Below, in pieces: positions 11,801 to 24,100 of a stretch of DNA of 64,000 bases. The notes beneath the pieces were generated by a model. It did not search any database and was not told the DNA's origin. It was given only the letters and a program-made list of their open reading frames with translations. A program made the position numbers and the translations under genes. Source of the stretch: Silene conica (taxonomy: Eukaryota; Streptophyta; Magnoliopsida; Caryophyllales; Caryophyllaceae); the NCBI GenBank assembly GCA_029255685.2, contig CM055316.2:75576861-75640860 (forward strand), read 5' to 3'. The stretch's first letter is position 1. Each line of letters begins with the position of its first letter.

Positions 11801-14800
11801 TACATTTAACCTCTTGTTTAATAATTTACGAGAGTATTGAACTATTCTGAATTTGTGATATTTTATAAGTTTTAACATGCCACCATGTAATGCAAAGTGA
11901 TGGTCCTGTTTTAATCCACTTGAATGTTGTTTTACCACTAATTTGAATTACAGCGTTAACACGTTGAGACCACCTCCAGTTTGGCCATAACTCTATATCA
12001 TCTTCCTCTGAACATGAATACAAATTATCAAACTCTTGATTTATGTATCTGAATGAATTAATGAATTGAATAAGGGAACTCTGTCTGACAGGTCAGGTAA
12101 GTATCACTTTCGACATTCAAGTAACTGTGACTGACAGGTGTCAATGCAGCTCAGTAAAGAAAAACCAGAAAGAGGTGAATCTGCTTTGTCACCCTTTTTA
12201 CCCTTTTCTCTTTTCTACTGCCTGTCTTTTTGTTTCTGTCTTCATTCATTGCAATTTGTATACACAGTATTGTGAAACTTCCCCAGTTTATTAGTCTTAC
12301 TTCTGATTTTCTTCTGACTTCTACAAATTAGCCTCTTCTCTCATTTATTTATTATTGCTCTGTTTTTGGATTCGAGTTGTCTCACTAGAACGTTAAATGA
12401 ACTTATCAATTACGACTTACGAGTATTAAATAATGTTCCAAACTAAACTAAACTAATATGAATTAGTTAAGGTGAAATTTTAAAAAAAATTAGAGCATTG
12501 TTGAAATCGGTTTTACATAAATATAGTGTAAGACGTACGTGACATAACACAGCTATAATACTGGGTAAGAGTGGTTATTAAAAAACGTTTTACAATAAAC
12601 TTGTGTAAGATCAGCTTAAACTTGTATTTGTGTCCTTACGAGACGCAATCGAAAATGTAGAGCCACTAGGTAGTTTGCCAATTAATCTACATTAACTAAC
12701 TGTTTTCTTTTGTAAATACTCCCAGAATGTGATTTTTTTCTTTTTAGGTAAGCCTTTGATTATAATTTTACAAAATATCCGACTAAATTTTATAAAAATT
12801 AGACCATCAAAATTATTACAAAAAAGTTTTTTTTTACGAGTATATATTTCGTGATACTCATATATTATAAAAAACACTGATCGAGCAGACAAGTAAGAGA
12901 TTCTCGATTGCTAATTGGCAGAAACTTGTTTCTTTTTCCTTTTCAATGTGAAAGCACCATACTGAAAATTTGAAATAACATAAAATATAAATAATCTAGT
13001 TATTTATGTATCTTCCAATTAAGTGAATGTTTTCTTTGTAATTTTGTTAATTCATGGGGTAATATGTTGGATTTTTTTGATAACTTATAACTTGAATAAC
13101 TCATTTTTTTAAATCTTATTTCTAAGATAACTTTCGTTAAAACCTTATACCTAAAATAACATTTTTTTTCCCCAAAGTTGATACCAAATCTCACAAAAAG
13201 CTCTGGATTGACGATTGTTTGCTTACTCATTAAACATCATAACACTATCCCACACATCCACCATCCAATTAGTAAGAGCAAAATCGTCAAATTATGGTTT
13301 TTTTAGATTTTGTATTAAATTTGGAAGATATATGATTTAAAATAAAGTTATCCTAAGTATAAGATTTGAAATTGTGGGTTATTTAAGGTATAAATTATCA
13401 AATAATCCTAATATATAACAAATTTATTTAATCAGATTTTATACAATTTGATTTTATGAATAAAAGTCCATCGTGGTTTAAAATGAAAAAAATATTTAAT
13501 TGGTTACGAAACATGGTCCAAATAGCCAAAAATAATATGGGCACACATACGATGATAGGAATCTTTGCAGATTTGGAAGTGTCATTTTCATTTTAATGTA
13601 ATACTATTTGATTTGTTTACTTGAATTCCATGAAAATGACAATACAATGTAATGTTTCCAGTCTTCATAACATAGCCATGATAATAAACTACTGTATCAA
13701 CCAATAATGGCCCTTTTCTCCCGTAAAACTTGTGGGAATTCAATTCTCATGTTTGTGAATTCATGTCTGTCTGCCCTTCAAATTACACATTTTAACATAC
13801 TAGTCACAAATTCGTATTTGACGGACATATCCGTCGCAAACTTACGACAGCTCTAATAATACCCATATGGCCATATGGGAAGATACAAAAGTAAAGTGCC
13901 TAGGAAGTAAAAAATTGTTTTGTCTTATCTACCAACATAAGTAGTACTTGACCCGTCGCAAACTTGTAACGGTCAAAATTTTAATAATATCACTCAAAAT
14001 TACTTACTTTTATGCATTTGGGTAATAATTTGGTCAATTCATCTTCTACTGACTGTATTCTACTCAAACTAATTTGGTTAAAACAACCTCATAATTTCAC
14101 CTACTTTGGGGGTTGTTTTTTTGGGTCATGTTTGATAAACTTTGTAAAGTGGGACACTTTTTTTCTAAATAAATTATTAAAAGCTGGTCAATTTTTTTTG
14201 GAAGATTCTCTTTCTTTCTTAAAATACACACGGTTAAATTATCAAAAGAAAGAGCAAGGTCGTGTTCTTTACGGATATAAGAGTTTAACTAAATTGAATG
14301 AAACTGTATTACACTGCACTTGAGCTGTACTAAACTAAATGAAGCTGAAACACAAGTTAATTTGTGAAGAGATGAGCTAAACCGAACTTAATTGAACTAA
14401 AATTAAGTTAGAACATGACCTAAGTCTTCTGTTAAACGATTTTACAATAAAATATTGTAAAACCGGACTCCTTCCCATTCATTGAATTCATTTCATTTGG
14501 ATAAAATACTTATCACATATATTCAACTAATGACTTGTATTCGGTGGATTGGAAGGGTGTATAACAAAGACCTGAGTCTCCTTGTCATTGAAGACAGCAC
14601 TATCCGTCACAAGCTGAAAACGGATATGGCTCTCTCACACAATGCAAGTAACATGATCTATGAAATGATTCATTTTTTCCCACTTGTCTTCCCGCTTGTA
14701 TTTGTGAAGGATTAATTCCCATTTTCAGCTTATGATGGATTATCCGTTACAAGCAAAACTCTTTATAATTTTATAATACTGGTAATACTTATTTAAAAAA

Positions 14801-16301
14801 ACAGTTTTATACAAAAAAAAAAAAATGGTTGCAAAGAAAAAGAATCATGTTTTCCAAGCTGCCATTTGTTGTCCTTTTTCTTGCGAATGACAACAGTTAT
14901 TGTTGGTTAGCTACAGTTAATGTCTCCAAAGCTTATTGCACCCAAAACATTTACACAAAAAAAGGTAAAAGGAAAAGGAAAATTACAAAACATCCCACGT
15001 GTAACTTTTAGAACAAAGGTTCAAAGTTTGGTTGAAGACCAGATTAGCTAAGTCACGTGACGATTTCATGAGCCAACATATGCTGGACTTGAGTCAGGTG
15101 TTGCCACTAGATTACATAATTCTTCCCATATCTTCTTGTTTGGAGATAAGCTATAGATTATCAACATAATTATCACCAATTTTATTGTTATTTGCAATAA
15201 TCCGTCTTGCGTGTAACGGTCAAAAGCTTGTAATCTCTCGCAACTTTCTTTCACTTATATATTTGCAATTGTTTATTGATTACTACTAATGATGAGAGAT
15301 GAGAACTTATGTTTTTGGTTGAAATAATTATTTTACGTCGTAGCAAATTGATGTAAACGGTTCTGAGTTTGAGATTTGACCGGTTTCACATGAGAAGATG
15401 TATCATTGAAATCAAATAGCATATTGTGAAGTATAGAGTTTTTTTATTAGATGATTCTTTTATATGATATTGCAGCGGAAACCTATAAAATAAGAGTTAT
15501 ACCGCTTCGGTATGTGTAAATTTTTCAACGTTAAGAGACCATTAGCTCTTGTGTGAGGGAGTGTATTAGTGTGATAGAGATAGTTTAAAATGTTTTATTG
15601 AGATGATTGTTTGATATGAGCAAATTGTAATTTTTATGATTAAATAATTTTGTCTTGCATATAATACCATACAAATCTCAATTGTTTAGAGCTTAGTTAA
15701 ACTTCCTAGATGATATTTGTATCATAATATGACATCACACATCTTGGAAAACAGAGTAAACCAACTTATTTATACATACTTTTAGCTTCTAGCTACTTTA
15801 ACTTGCCAAAAGCGGTTAAGAAATCAAAGAAGGGACCATATAATCCAGAAATTATTTTGCTAAATTTTCCTCAAATTTTTCTAAACAATTCTGTAGTCCA
15901 TCACTAATTTCAAGATTAAGGATTTAATTAAGCATCTTTACCGTTGTTCAAATCATGCTACTACTACATGAAGTTACACGGATTCTAAAATAGAGACGGT
16001 CTCACATATAAAACGGTCCTTTGATGTACGAAAACCGTTCATTTATAGCTACTATTCCTACTAATAAATGAGTGATTTTTATGTAAAGAAACCGTCTCAC
16101 AGTTTATGACCGATCTACAATAACTACAGGTGAAATTATACATATATAGTACTAGGGGCAGACTAGTGGGATGGAATCGGAGGGAAAGCAAGTGCCTACC
16201 CCGTAAAAATTTTGGAAATAACTTTTTGTCAATACTTAGTAACAACGTTAATCTTCACATGACTGAATGGTTAGAGTTTTACTTTCTAAACACGATCACT
16301 T
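8878..16301. other. long AT-rich intergenic stretch
   Basis: I see no gene in this 7.4 kb. It contains scattered MITE-like words: several short TGGTCA/TGACCA-type runs at 9390-9720, and a pair of GAGACGGTCTCAC / GAAACCGTCTCAC inverted ends at about 15998-16100. Open frames here are short, unrelated to anything I know, and typical of chance in AT-rich DNA. Confidence 0.5.
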
Positions 16302-16409
16302 GTATTTAAATCCTATGTTGATAATTTTGTTAGGTATGACTTAAAAAAAATATTCGTATTTAAATCCTATGTTGATAATTTTGTTAGGTATGACTTAAAA
16401 ATATATTCA
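16302..16409. repeat. recent 54-bp tandem duplication
   Basis: The segment beginning GTATTTAAATCCTATGTTG is repeated with a period of exactly 54 bp (16302 and 16356). The two copies are almost identical over their whole length. It is a simple local duplication with no coding content. 16410-16892, up to the stop codon of the TRM-like gene, is AT-rich and probably holds that gene's 3' UTR. Confidence 0.8.
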
Positions 16410-16892
16410 TGCCATGTTTTAAACTCAAGACCTTATAGTTAATATGTAAATATGCAAACCATTGACCTACGTAATATTTAGTGCTTAGTATTGTAGTGAA
16501 ATGTATTATAATATCTAAATTCAAATATTATTTTAATAAAAAAAATTTAATGCGCTCCATCAAGTAAAATCTTGCGTCCGCAACTGCAACTGTATACTAC
16601 ATGAACTATATTGGTTACATAAAAAGAGCCATTTGAATGTTCTTTGCCTTAAGCAAGAAAGATTAGGCTTCCTTTTTACATAGCTTCAAACAATGTTAAA
16701 CAATAAACAAACAAATTACTAACCAACAAATCATTGATTTCCTCTACTTTTGACTATTTACACACCCCTACATCATTTCCTAAACCTTATTTAATTTGAA
16801 TAATAATCTAACAACAAACTCTTCTAACTAATACTAAAGAAACTTTTAAAATTATTTAACTAATTTAATTACATTGTCATTACCAACTATCA

Positions 16893-19280
16893 TTATCTTT
16901 GCATGGAGAAAGACATAGCCATTTCTTGGACTAATGACTCTATAATCTCACCTTCAATCTCTTCTACAATGGCTTCCCCTTCGTCTTCAAACGCGACAAA
17001 ATCATTCGCTTCTCCGAATCTTGGCATGTCTTTCTCAACAAGTTCATCTATGTCTTGAAGAGTTTGACAATCTTTACTAGGAAAACTTTGTAGTTTATTG
17101 CACAATAGTTTCACTAATTGAAACCCATTAATCTTTTCCGGGTTTTGATGATGATACCGGTTATGAAATGGCTTAAATTTACGGTATGGCTTTGACATAT
17201 CAGCTAATATCTCATCAACCAGATGAAAAATTAACTTTCTGTTAAGCAAAAGGCTTAGATTAGCATCGGACGAGGAACGGTTTGGATTGGTTCTGGTAAG
17301 GTAATTTGCACCTTCTAATGTATGGTAAATTGTTGGGTCTAAAGGGTGTGAGGGTGAAAACCATCTGGTAAAAGAAACAGAGGTATCTCTGTCAATTCCA
17401 GTACATTTCAGTATTTTACTGATGTATTGGCATTCAGCTAAGGATGTATTATCCTTGTCTTCAAGGACGGCGGGCATATCTGTCGCTTCTTTGTTTGCTT
17501 TTCGGTGTATTTCCTGGCTCGGACTTCGAAATAACCGTGTGGTGGTGTTCATGGTGGTACTTATGTTGTTGAGCTTTGGGACTTGAGCCCTTGACGCACC
17601 CTCCTGTTAATCATTTTCCCCTTAGATTCTTTTGACCAAAAAAATATTTCCTCCGTCTTACAGAATAAAAAAGGTAAACAAATGATTGAGACGGAGGCAG
17701 TAAAAGTTACCTGAGAAGAAGAATCCTTCTTGAGAGGGATAATTGAAGGGACAGAAGCATGAACAAGGTCACTTGACAATGGAGTCTTCTTACATTTCTT
17801 GTCTGTGTTTGAACTATGAACTCGAGTTATGGCACGAACAAATTGCTCGTCTTTCTTGTTCTTGATGGGATAATCATATGGCTTTGGAGGAACCTTTGAG
17901 CTTGGTTTATTAGTAGTACCTCCTACCTTCTTCAAATCCATTTCAAATTTGTCGTTTTCGCGTCGTAATGGCTTCAAATGCACCTTATCATCCATATTGG
18001 AAAATCCCATTTCTTGAAGAACAGAACTTGATTGTTTTCCTGAAACTTTAGTGCTAATAGTTTCTGAAGTTTTAATCAACTTTGGTGATGTTGATAATGA
18101 AGAAGACTCTTTTCTCGACTTTTTCGACTTTAATGGAGTTTTGCTTAAAAGATTTTCATCTCTTCTTACAACTTCTCTTTGCTGAATTGTGTTTGTTAAA
18201 TCAGCACCAACTCTTCTACTTACAGTCTCCTTAACTTGCTTCATAATCTGCCTAGCATAATACCCTGGACTCTTATTCTCATCCTCATACTTTCGTCCTT
18301 CTCGTCTTTTCGTGTTTATAGCAGAACACGACGGCCTTGACAACTCCATTTCCTTCACAATATTATTCTCCTTGTTAATCTGGAGCGACAACCGATGCTG
18401 ATCAATCACATCCGTTGACCGTCTCCTCTGTGATGACGCTGAAGAAGGCGATGATGAATTCAGGGTTTTAGGCCGGGAAGCCGGGATGTCATTGTTGTAT
18501 GAGCCGCTCTTCGGCCGAGTTCTTGCTGTTCTGCTTGGTGGTGTCGAGGCCGCGACATGAGAATACGAAGATGATGATCTTGGTGTAGTGTTGTTTGATT
18601 CTGGTAGAATATCAAGGCCCATAAGTCTAGCAACAAGGGTAGGTGTCCTTGCACTTGTAGGGGAGCAACTGCTCTGTGATAAAGTGTCCTCGACTTTTCC
18701 TCGTGGCGCTTGGACCAGCTTCAGCCCTGTGTCTCTTCGATTCGTTTTCATCTGAATGTCCATCTGATTCAATAAACCAACCATTGTTAGTGACCTTCAT
18801 TATTAATATGATGGATTAAATTAAATAATCGTTTAAATGCGAATTGATTACCGGAATGTTCAAGTAATTATCTTTTTCGTCTTCTGTAATCGACTCCAAG
18901 CTATTCCTTGGTGCTTCAACACCTGAAACATGAAACATGAAACATTCCGTGAGATATTTTCCTCAAAGGTAAACAAATGATTGGTACAGTTACGGAGGCC
19001 TACCTTTAAGAGGGATTGGATCATCATGAATATAGGAGTTATTGTTTGGATGTAAGCATAAATGGAATGGATGAAAATCAAACATATGAAGTACAGCATT
19101 CATGCAACCTCCTGAAGCCGCGACAGCAGCGGCCGCAGTCGCCACCACTTCCGGCTTACCAGACCTTTTATCGATTCCATCTCGACCGCCACTGCCACTG
19201 CCACGACCGCCAGCTTTTGTTGTTCCTCCTTTCTTGGAGGAGGACTTACTACCCCAGTTAAAGTACCATTCCCTACCCAT
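16893..19280 (-). CDS. TRM-family (TON1-recruiting motif) DUF3741/DUF4378 protein
   Basis: Four exons on the minus strand: 19280-19004, 18922-18852, 18763-17711 and 17603-16893. All introns are GT-AG, and the reading frame joins exactly to give 703 residues. The N-terminus MGREWYFNWG and CMNAVLHMFDFHPFH (about 59-73) are followed by GVEAPRNSLESI (93-104). VARLMGLD is at 160-167, a Ser/Lys-rich disordered middle follows, and a DUF4378 region runs from about 528 (ISKILKCTGI) to the end, with an acidic tail. These are hallmarks of the plant TRM superfamily, whose members bind TON1/PP2A and guide cortical microtubule arrays and cell shape. The exact member is not settled; the TRM21-23-type subgroup is a guess. 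The split into two long minus-strand frames is only an intron. Introns are small (81, 88 and 107 bp), and two carry Stowaway remnants. No broken codons were seen, so the gene looks functional. Confidence 0.9.
17650..17702. mobile_element. Stowaway-like MITE remnant inside intron 3 of the TRM-like gene
   Basis: The motif CCTCCGTCTTA at the left and TGAGACGGAGG at the right form inverted ends of about 11 bp around ATCATTTGTTTACCTTT (minus strand). This matches the terminal consensus of plant Stowaway MITEs. It makes up about half of the 107-bp intron (17604-17710) and does not touch the splice sites. Confidence 0.55.
18966..18999. mobile_element. second Stowaway-like remnant, in intron 1 of the TRM-like gene
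   Basis: On the minus strand the 81-bp intron 1 (18923-19003) contains CCTCCGTAACTG followed by CCAATCATTTGTTTACCTTT. That is the same terminal word as in intron 3. It begins only a few bases after the donor GT. Only one end of the element is left. Confidence 0.45.
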
Positions 19281-19973
19281 ATTTCACCAATCAACTTTCT
19301 CTCTGATTTACTTAGTATGGTCCTTAAAATATAAGTAAGTGCAAGGACTGTAAGGACAAGTAGAGGAAGAAGTTTCAAAATGTGACTTACAAGAATGAGG
19401 GAAGAAGAGTACTATTACTTATCTAATTGAGAGCCAAAAAAGGTTGGATATTGAGGTAATTATATGGGTGATTGGTGAAGGACTAAACCCCAACAACTAT
19501 TTGGTAAGACGGTTTTATATTATGAGACGGTATTGTATTATTTAGATGTAGTCTGCTAAAAGTGAAGTTGACACAGAGTGAGTTTGGGTGAATCAATAGA
19601 GTATATTATTTTGGTTTTATATGAACGGCACTCACTCCCAAGTGTGCTTATTGAAGCAAAGACCAAACTTACTTTGTATCGGTTGGAATTTGAATGAGCT
19701 TGAATTATTATATATGGTGATAATTTCACAAGTTTGCTGACAAGTAGCAAGTTTTTCCATTTAATAAGGTGAGGTGGGTAGTAAGTACACTCTTCTATCC
19801 TTTTTTGTTGAATAATTATCATAAAATTGTTTTATATTTTTTTGTAGCCCAAACGGTTTAGTCCGAATTCGAGTCGGGTAGGTTCATCATATATAGTGGT
19901 AAAGCTCTCCCTCATAAGTTTTGTCAGTGTTGCATTCACGGGATCTCTGTTGAACTACAAGCAGCATCGTTAT
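19281..19973. promoter_or_regulatory. upstream region of the TRM-like gene, no clear core promoter
   Basis: This is the 5' flank of the minus-strand TRM-like gene. I see no unambiguous TATA box or other element at a fixed distance. Short AT runs (for example near 19325) are not distinctive. No other gene is apparent. Confidence 0.25.
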
Positions 19974-20184
19974 TAGGGGTGTAAACGAGCCGAGCTCAAA
20001 CTCACCCATGATCGAGCTTGGCTTATATTGTAAAAGTCGAGCTCTTGAAATCAAGGTACGGGATCGACTCATATAATATTTTACCAGATCGAGACCGAGC
20101 TCGATCGTTGTTCGAGTACCATTTTTTCACATTATTTTAAATCTAACGTAATTTTTCAATTAAGTATTTCGCTTTTTAACAAAG

Positions 20185-20870
20185 TGGTGTTAGTCCAGTG
20201 ATAGTTGGGTTAACTTTGAAGCTTGCAGAAATGCAGGAGTTATGAGGTCTCAAGTTCGACTACCAGCTGGTAGAGCTGAGCAAAATCGGTATACCACACC
20301 GGTTTTACAATCCGGAGCGGTACCCGGTTTTTAAAAAATTGGATTTCAAGGAACCGATACCGAACCGGTTTAAACCGGTATACCGTTTTTTTTCAAAAAT
20401 TGGAAACCGGATCCGGAAATCCGGATTAGCGCACCGGTTTTGAAACCGGTTTCACTAAATTTTCCTCTTTAGACGTTTAGAGTTTAGTTATTAGTTAGAC
20501 TTTTTTTGTTTTTTTTTCAAAAAAATTATAAACCGGTTTGAAATCCGGGTCCCGGTTTTCAATTATTCAAAACCATATCCGCTCCGGTTTAGCATAATAT
20601 AATCCGGTTCGGATACCGCATCCGGGAAAAAACCGAATTTTCGGTTTTCTTTTTACGGTTTTCGGTTCGGTTTCGGTTTCATAATTCGGATCCGATTTTT
20701 TTGCTCAGCCCTACCAGCTGGGGCAAGTGACCACTTGGCCACTACAACCCCCGAAGGAGGTGGCTTGTGAAGGAGGTGGCTTGTTTACATGGTCCATGTA
20801 GTGGTGCGAGAATGCATAGGCCCAGAGGGATTCAACCCCCTCATCATAAAAAATATCGATTTAGGCTAGA
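20185..20870 (+). mobile_element. tRNA-derived SINE-like element, split by a MITE
   Basis: TTAGTCCAGTGAT near 20190-20203 fits an RNA polymerase III A box, and AAGTTCGACTAC near 20252 fits a B box. The sequence resumes after the inserted MITE at 20722 and runs to the poly-A-like stretch near 20850-20857. The exact ends and a target duplication are not clear. Confidence 0.4.
20271..20711. mobile_element. CCGG-rich MITE with TIR GRGCTGAGCAAAA
   Basis: The left end (GAGCTGAGCAAAATCGG) and the right end read inward (GGGCTGAGCAAAAAAATCGG) are inverted. TACCAGCTGG flanks both sides (20261-20270 and 20712-20721). The interior is packed with AACCGGTTT, CCGGAT and CGGTTT words that can pair in many registers. 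It is non-coding, hAT-like by duplication size. Confidence 0.7.
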
Positions 20871-21127
20871 ATCTTTTCCGTTTATTAGTTTGAAATTTCT
20901 TGTTATTTTCTTTTCCGTGCTAATACTATGATTAATTTATCATAAAACTGATATATTTTAAGTAACATTATTAAAATAATTAAGTAATTTTAAAAATTGC
21001 GAGCTCAAATGAGCTTCCAAGCCACACTATGACTCGGCTGGAGCTCAGTTTGACTGATCTCAAGCCGACCTTTGACCAAACAGATTCTAAGGATTTATCG
21101 AGCGGGCTCAGCTCATTTACAACCTTA

Positions 21128-24100
21128 ATCGTGCTCATGATTATTTTTATAAAATTGCTGTATAGTGCATATGGACATCATTTATTGATATCGTAAATAA
21201 GGTATACCGAGTAGAATGTATTTATAACGGTGTTATTTAAGTCTTAGTAACGAAACAATAATTTCACCTATTGAGGGAAAATGACATTATTGTATTGTTG
21301 ACGCGTTGGTCTATTCCGTAGTCCTAAATTTTGTATAATATATTAATTTTTGTTAATATATAAAGGGGTTTAAAATTCTAATATAATTAGAATGTGAAGG
21401 CGTTCAGTGCTGATACTCTAGATATCATCCAATACATATTTTTTATACGTTTATTAATTTCAGCTTTTAACCTAGGGTAATTCACTAATTTTTTTATATA
21501 TTTTATCTAAAATGTGTAGAATTGTTTGATCGCGATAATATCGAAAAATACTTTCATTGAAATGGTATACTTTTACATTTTCACCTCAAATTTGATAATG
21601 TAAATGGTCAAATGTTGTGTGTTTGTATATGTGAAAAGATGAAGGGTAAAATCAGAATGACAAATTAATTTTGTCCTTTGAATATTTAAGTGATTAAGAT
21701 AGTTAAAATGGTGTATGATGGACCACGCTATGATCTAGCTTGATTATAATTGGGACAGAGTATGGAAATCTCTAGTGCTATAGCCTATAGCTATGTTCTA
21801 GGATTTTCTCTTTGGCATTTTAATGCATTAATAGCTTGCCTCGAATTGTGCTTCCTTCTAAGTTCTAAGTTTATGAATTTGATCAATTTAGTGTTTGTAT
21901 TTTTGTTTTCAAGTATCTTAAATCTAATCTATTTTTGATTCAATTAGTCAAAAGATTTGAATTTCGACACATCAATTTCAATATTCTTGTAGGTTTGTAT
22001 GAAACAAGCATTGTGACAATGTCAAAACACTTATAAACAATACACATCAAAAATAATTCTAATAGAAGTGATTAAAAGAAATTTTGGAATTTCTTGCCGG
22101 GTGTCTTTATGTTCGTTCCAATATTACCATATACAAGTTAGTTTTAAAAAAACATCTAATATATCTCTATTCTTTTAGATTATTTATTTAAATAACCAAA
22201 ATATTCAAATTTGTGTTTTTTAGGGGTTAAGGATTGTCACATAACAATGTATATTGATAAATAATGATGATTATGTTGATGGCTCGACGTATTTCAAATC
22301 GGTAATCAACTAAAATCAGTCCAGTAATATTTAAAATTGTAAAGTTTGGGCATTTAGAGTATTTCTAAAGAATTTTATAAAGTTTAAGAGTATTTTGTGT
22401 GTTTTTGAAAATGTGAAGGTATATCATAGAATTCGAATAAAAACTGGGGCATATCATAAAAAAAAACCGAAAATAATTTTTGTAATACCTACCTTATTAA
22501 GGGGTCGTTGACTGACTTTTGACTTGGTGAAATCCTTGGTGAGAGATGAAACGGGGAAACTACATCGCACATGGGACTGGAACTCGATTTAGTAAGGGTC
22601 GCTCGGCCGATTGTCTGTGGCACTCAACCGAGTGCGTTGTACTCAATCGAGTGTGCTCCGATCCATACTCGACCGGATGGTCATCTCACAACGAGTTATT
22701 TTGATACACGAAGATCATGATTTAAAACATTTTCATAAATCATTTATCATTTTCTACCCCCTTCTCCCTCTCTCTCTCTCTCCACCCAATCAAGTTTTAA
22801 CCATGAAACATACTTCAGGGAAGAACACATCTTGGAAACGGAGTCATCGAGTTAGATAGTTTTCACCGTCCGCATCTAGATGTTCGTTGTGGTAAGTTTG
22901 TGAATAATTGTTAATCGACGAGTTGATTCAATTAGCTAGTATAGTAATAGAGCCATAATTGTTGTTTGGAGGGAATGATGTGGATACTTGTGAAGCATTG
23001 ATGTGATTGTGATTGCTATGGAGTTTGCGAAAAATAGGAATTCTGAAGAGTCAAGAACGGGAGCACCTAAGAGGGGAGAGGTTGAATTAGATATCTATTT
23101 AAAAATTTAAGCTTAATAAAAGTTTCTTTTAAAACTCGTAAACACTTTTGATTATACTTAGAAGAAGGAAGAGATTGATATATACTTAGAAGTTAGAACT
23201 ATGAAGTTAGAAGTATGCAACGACTATCCAACAAGTAAAAGACACAGAGTAATCAACAGTTGATTTTGAAAGAATATCGAGAGTTATAGTGCCGCGGAAT
23301 TAAAACGTAAATAGACAAGACAAACGATGTTTTTAAAACTGGTTCGGTCACTACTCGGCGACCTACGACCAGCGCTATTTTATTAAGCGTCTTAGAAGTA
23401 AAATCTTACAAACTAATACCACCTCGAATAATAAATAATAACTCCCGAATCTACTCCGATTGTTATTGCTTAAAAGATACTCTGCTTCCAAGACTTTTAC
23501 TTTGGGCTACTCCGCCGAAAGACTTCGTGATCAAAAGTTACTCCGCTTTAAATACTTCTTGCTTTAGATAACTCTATCCTAAGACTTTGACAATTTCTAC
23601 TCGGTTGCTATAAGAAGACACGCGAATCTCAATAGTGTTCACACAATAATGAACATGGAGATAAAGTTTAAGTTTCTAACACGACATCATCGAACAAGAT
23701 TTGAATGACTAGGTGAGCACAACTCAACTCGTTAAAAAGACTCAAAAGATTAAAAACAAACTTGCAAAATGTGACTCAATAAATGTTAAGTGAAAACGAG
23801 TTTGCAAAGATGATTTACTCCATTAAAGCTTAAGTCTTTTTTCGGTTTTAAACTCTTTGTTGTACACTTGTTAAAATGAATTAAGCATGATATTTATAAT
23901 GTTCAAGTAGTTTATACTTCACATCTAAACAACACACAAAATTATATTTAGAGTGTAGAAAATAATGTAAACAATTGATATTTGGGCAACACTTCAAATG
24001 GAACGGTTTCTTGAACAAAAAACTTGTGACCCCTTATGCATGACACGAGTTCATAGCATAAGAAATCATCTTACTTTACCAAGTTAACTGGTTGATAATA

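Larger units (their letters stand above)
19974..21127. mobile_element. hAT-like MITE (1.15 kb) enclosing a SINE and another MITE
   Basis: The left end TAGGGGTGTAAACGAGCCGAG and the right end read inward, TAAGGTTGTAAATGAGCTGAG, match at 16 of 21 positions. Flanking 8-mers ATCGTTAT (19966-19973) and ATCGTGCT (21128-21135) agree at 6 of 8, as expected for an old hAT target duplication. The interior is rich in GAGCTC-type words. Without the nested insertions the element would be roughly 0.5 kb. Confidence 0.6.

Noticed and set aside
16893-18784. Two adjacent minus-strand open frames as two separate genes
   Set aside because: They are joined in frame by a 107-bp GT-AG intron, and two short exons upstream complete a single TRM-like protein.
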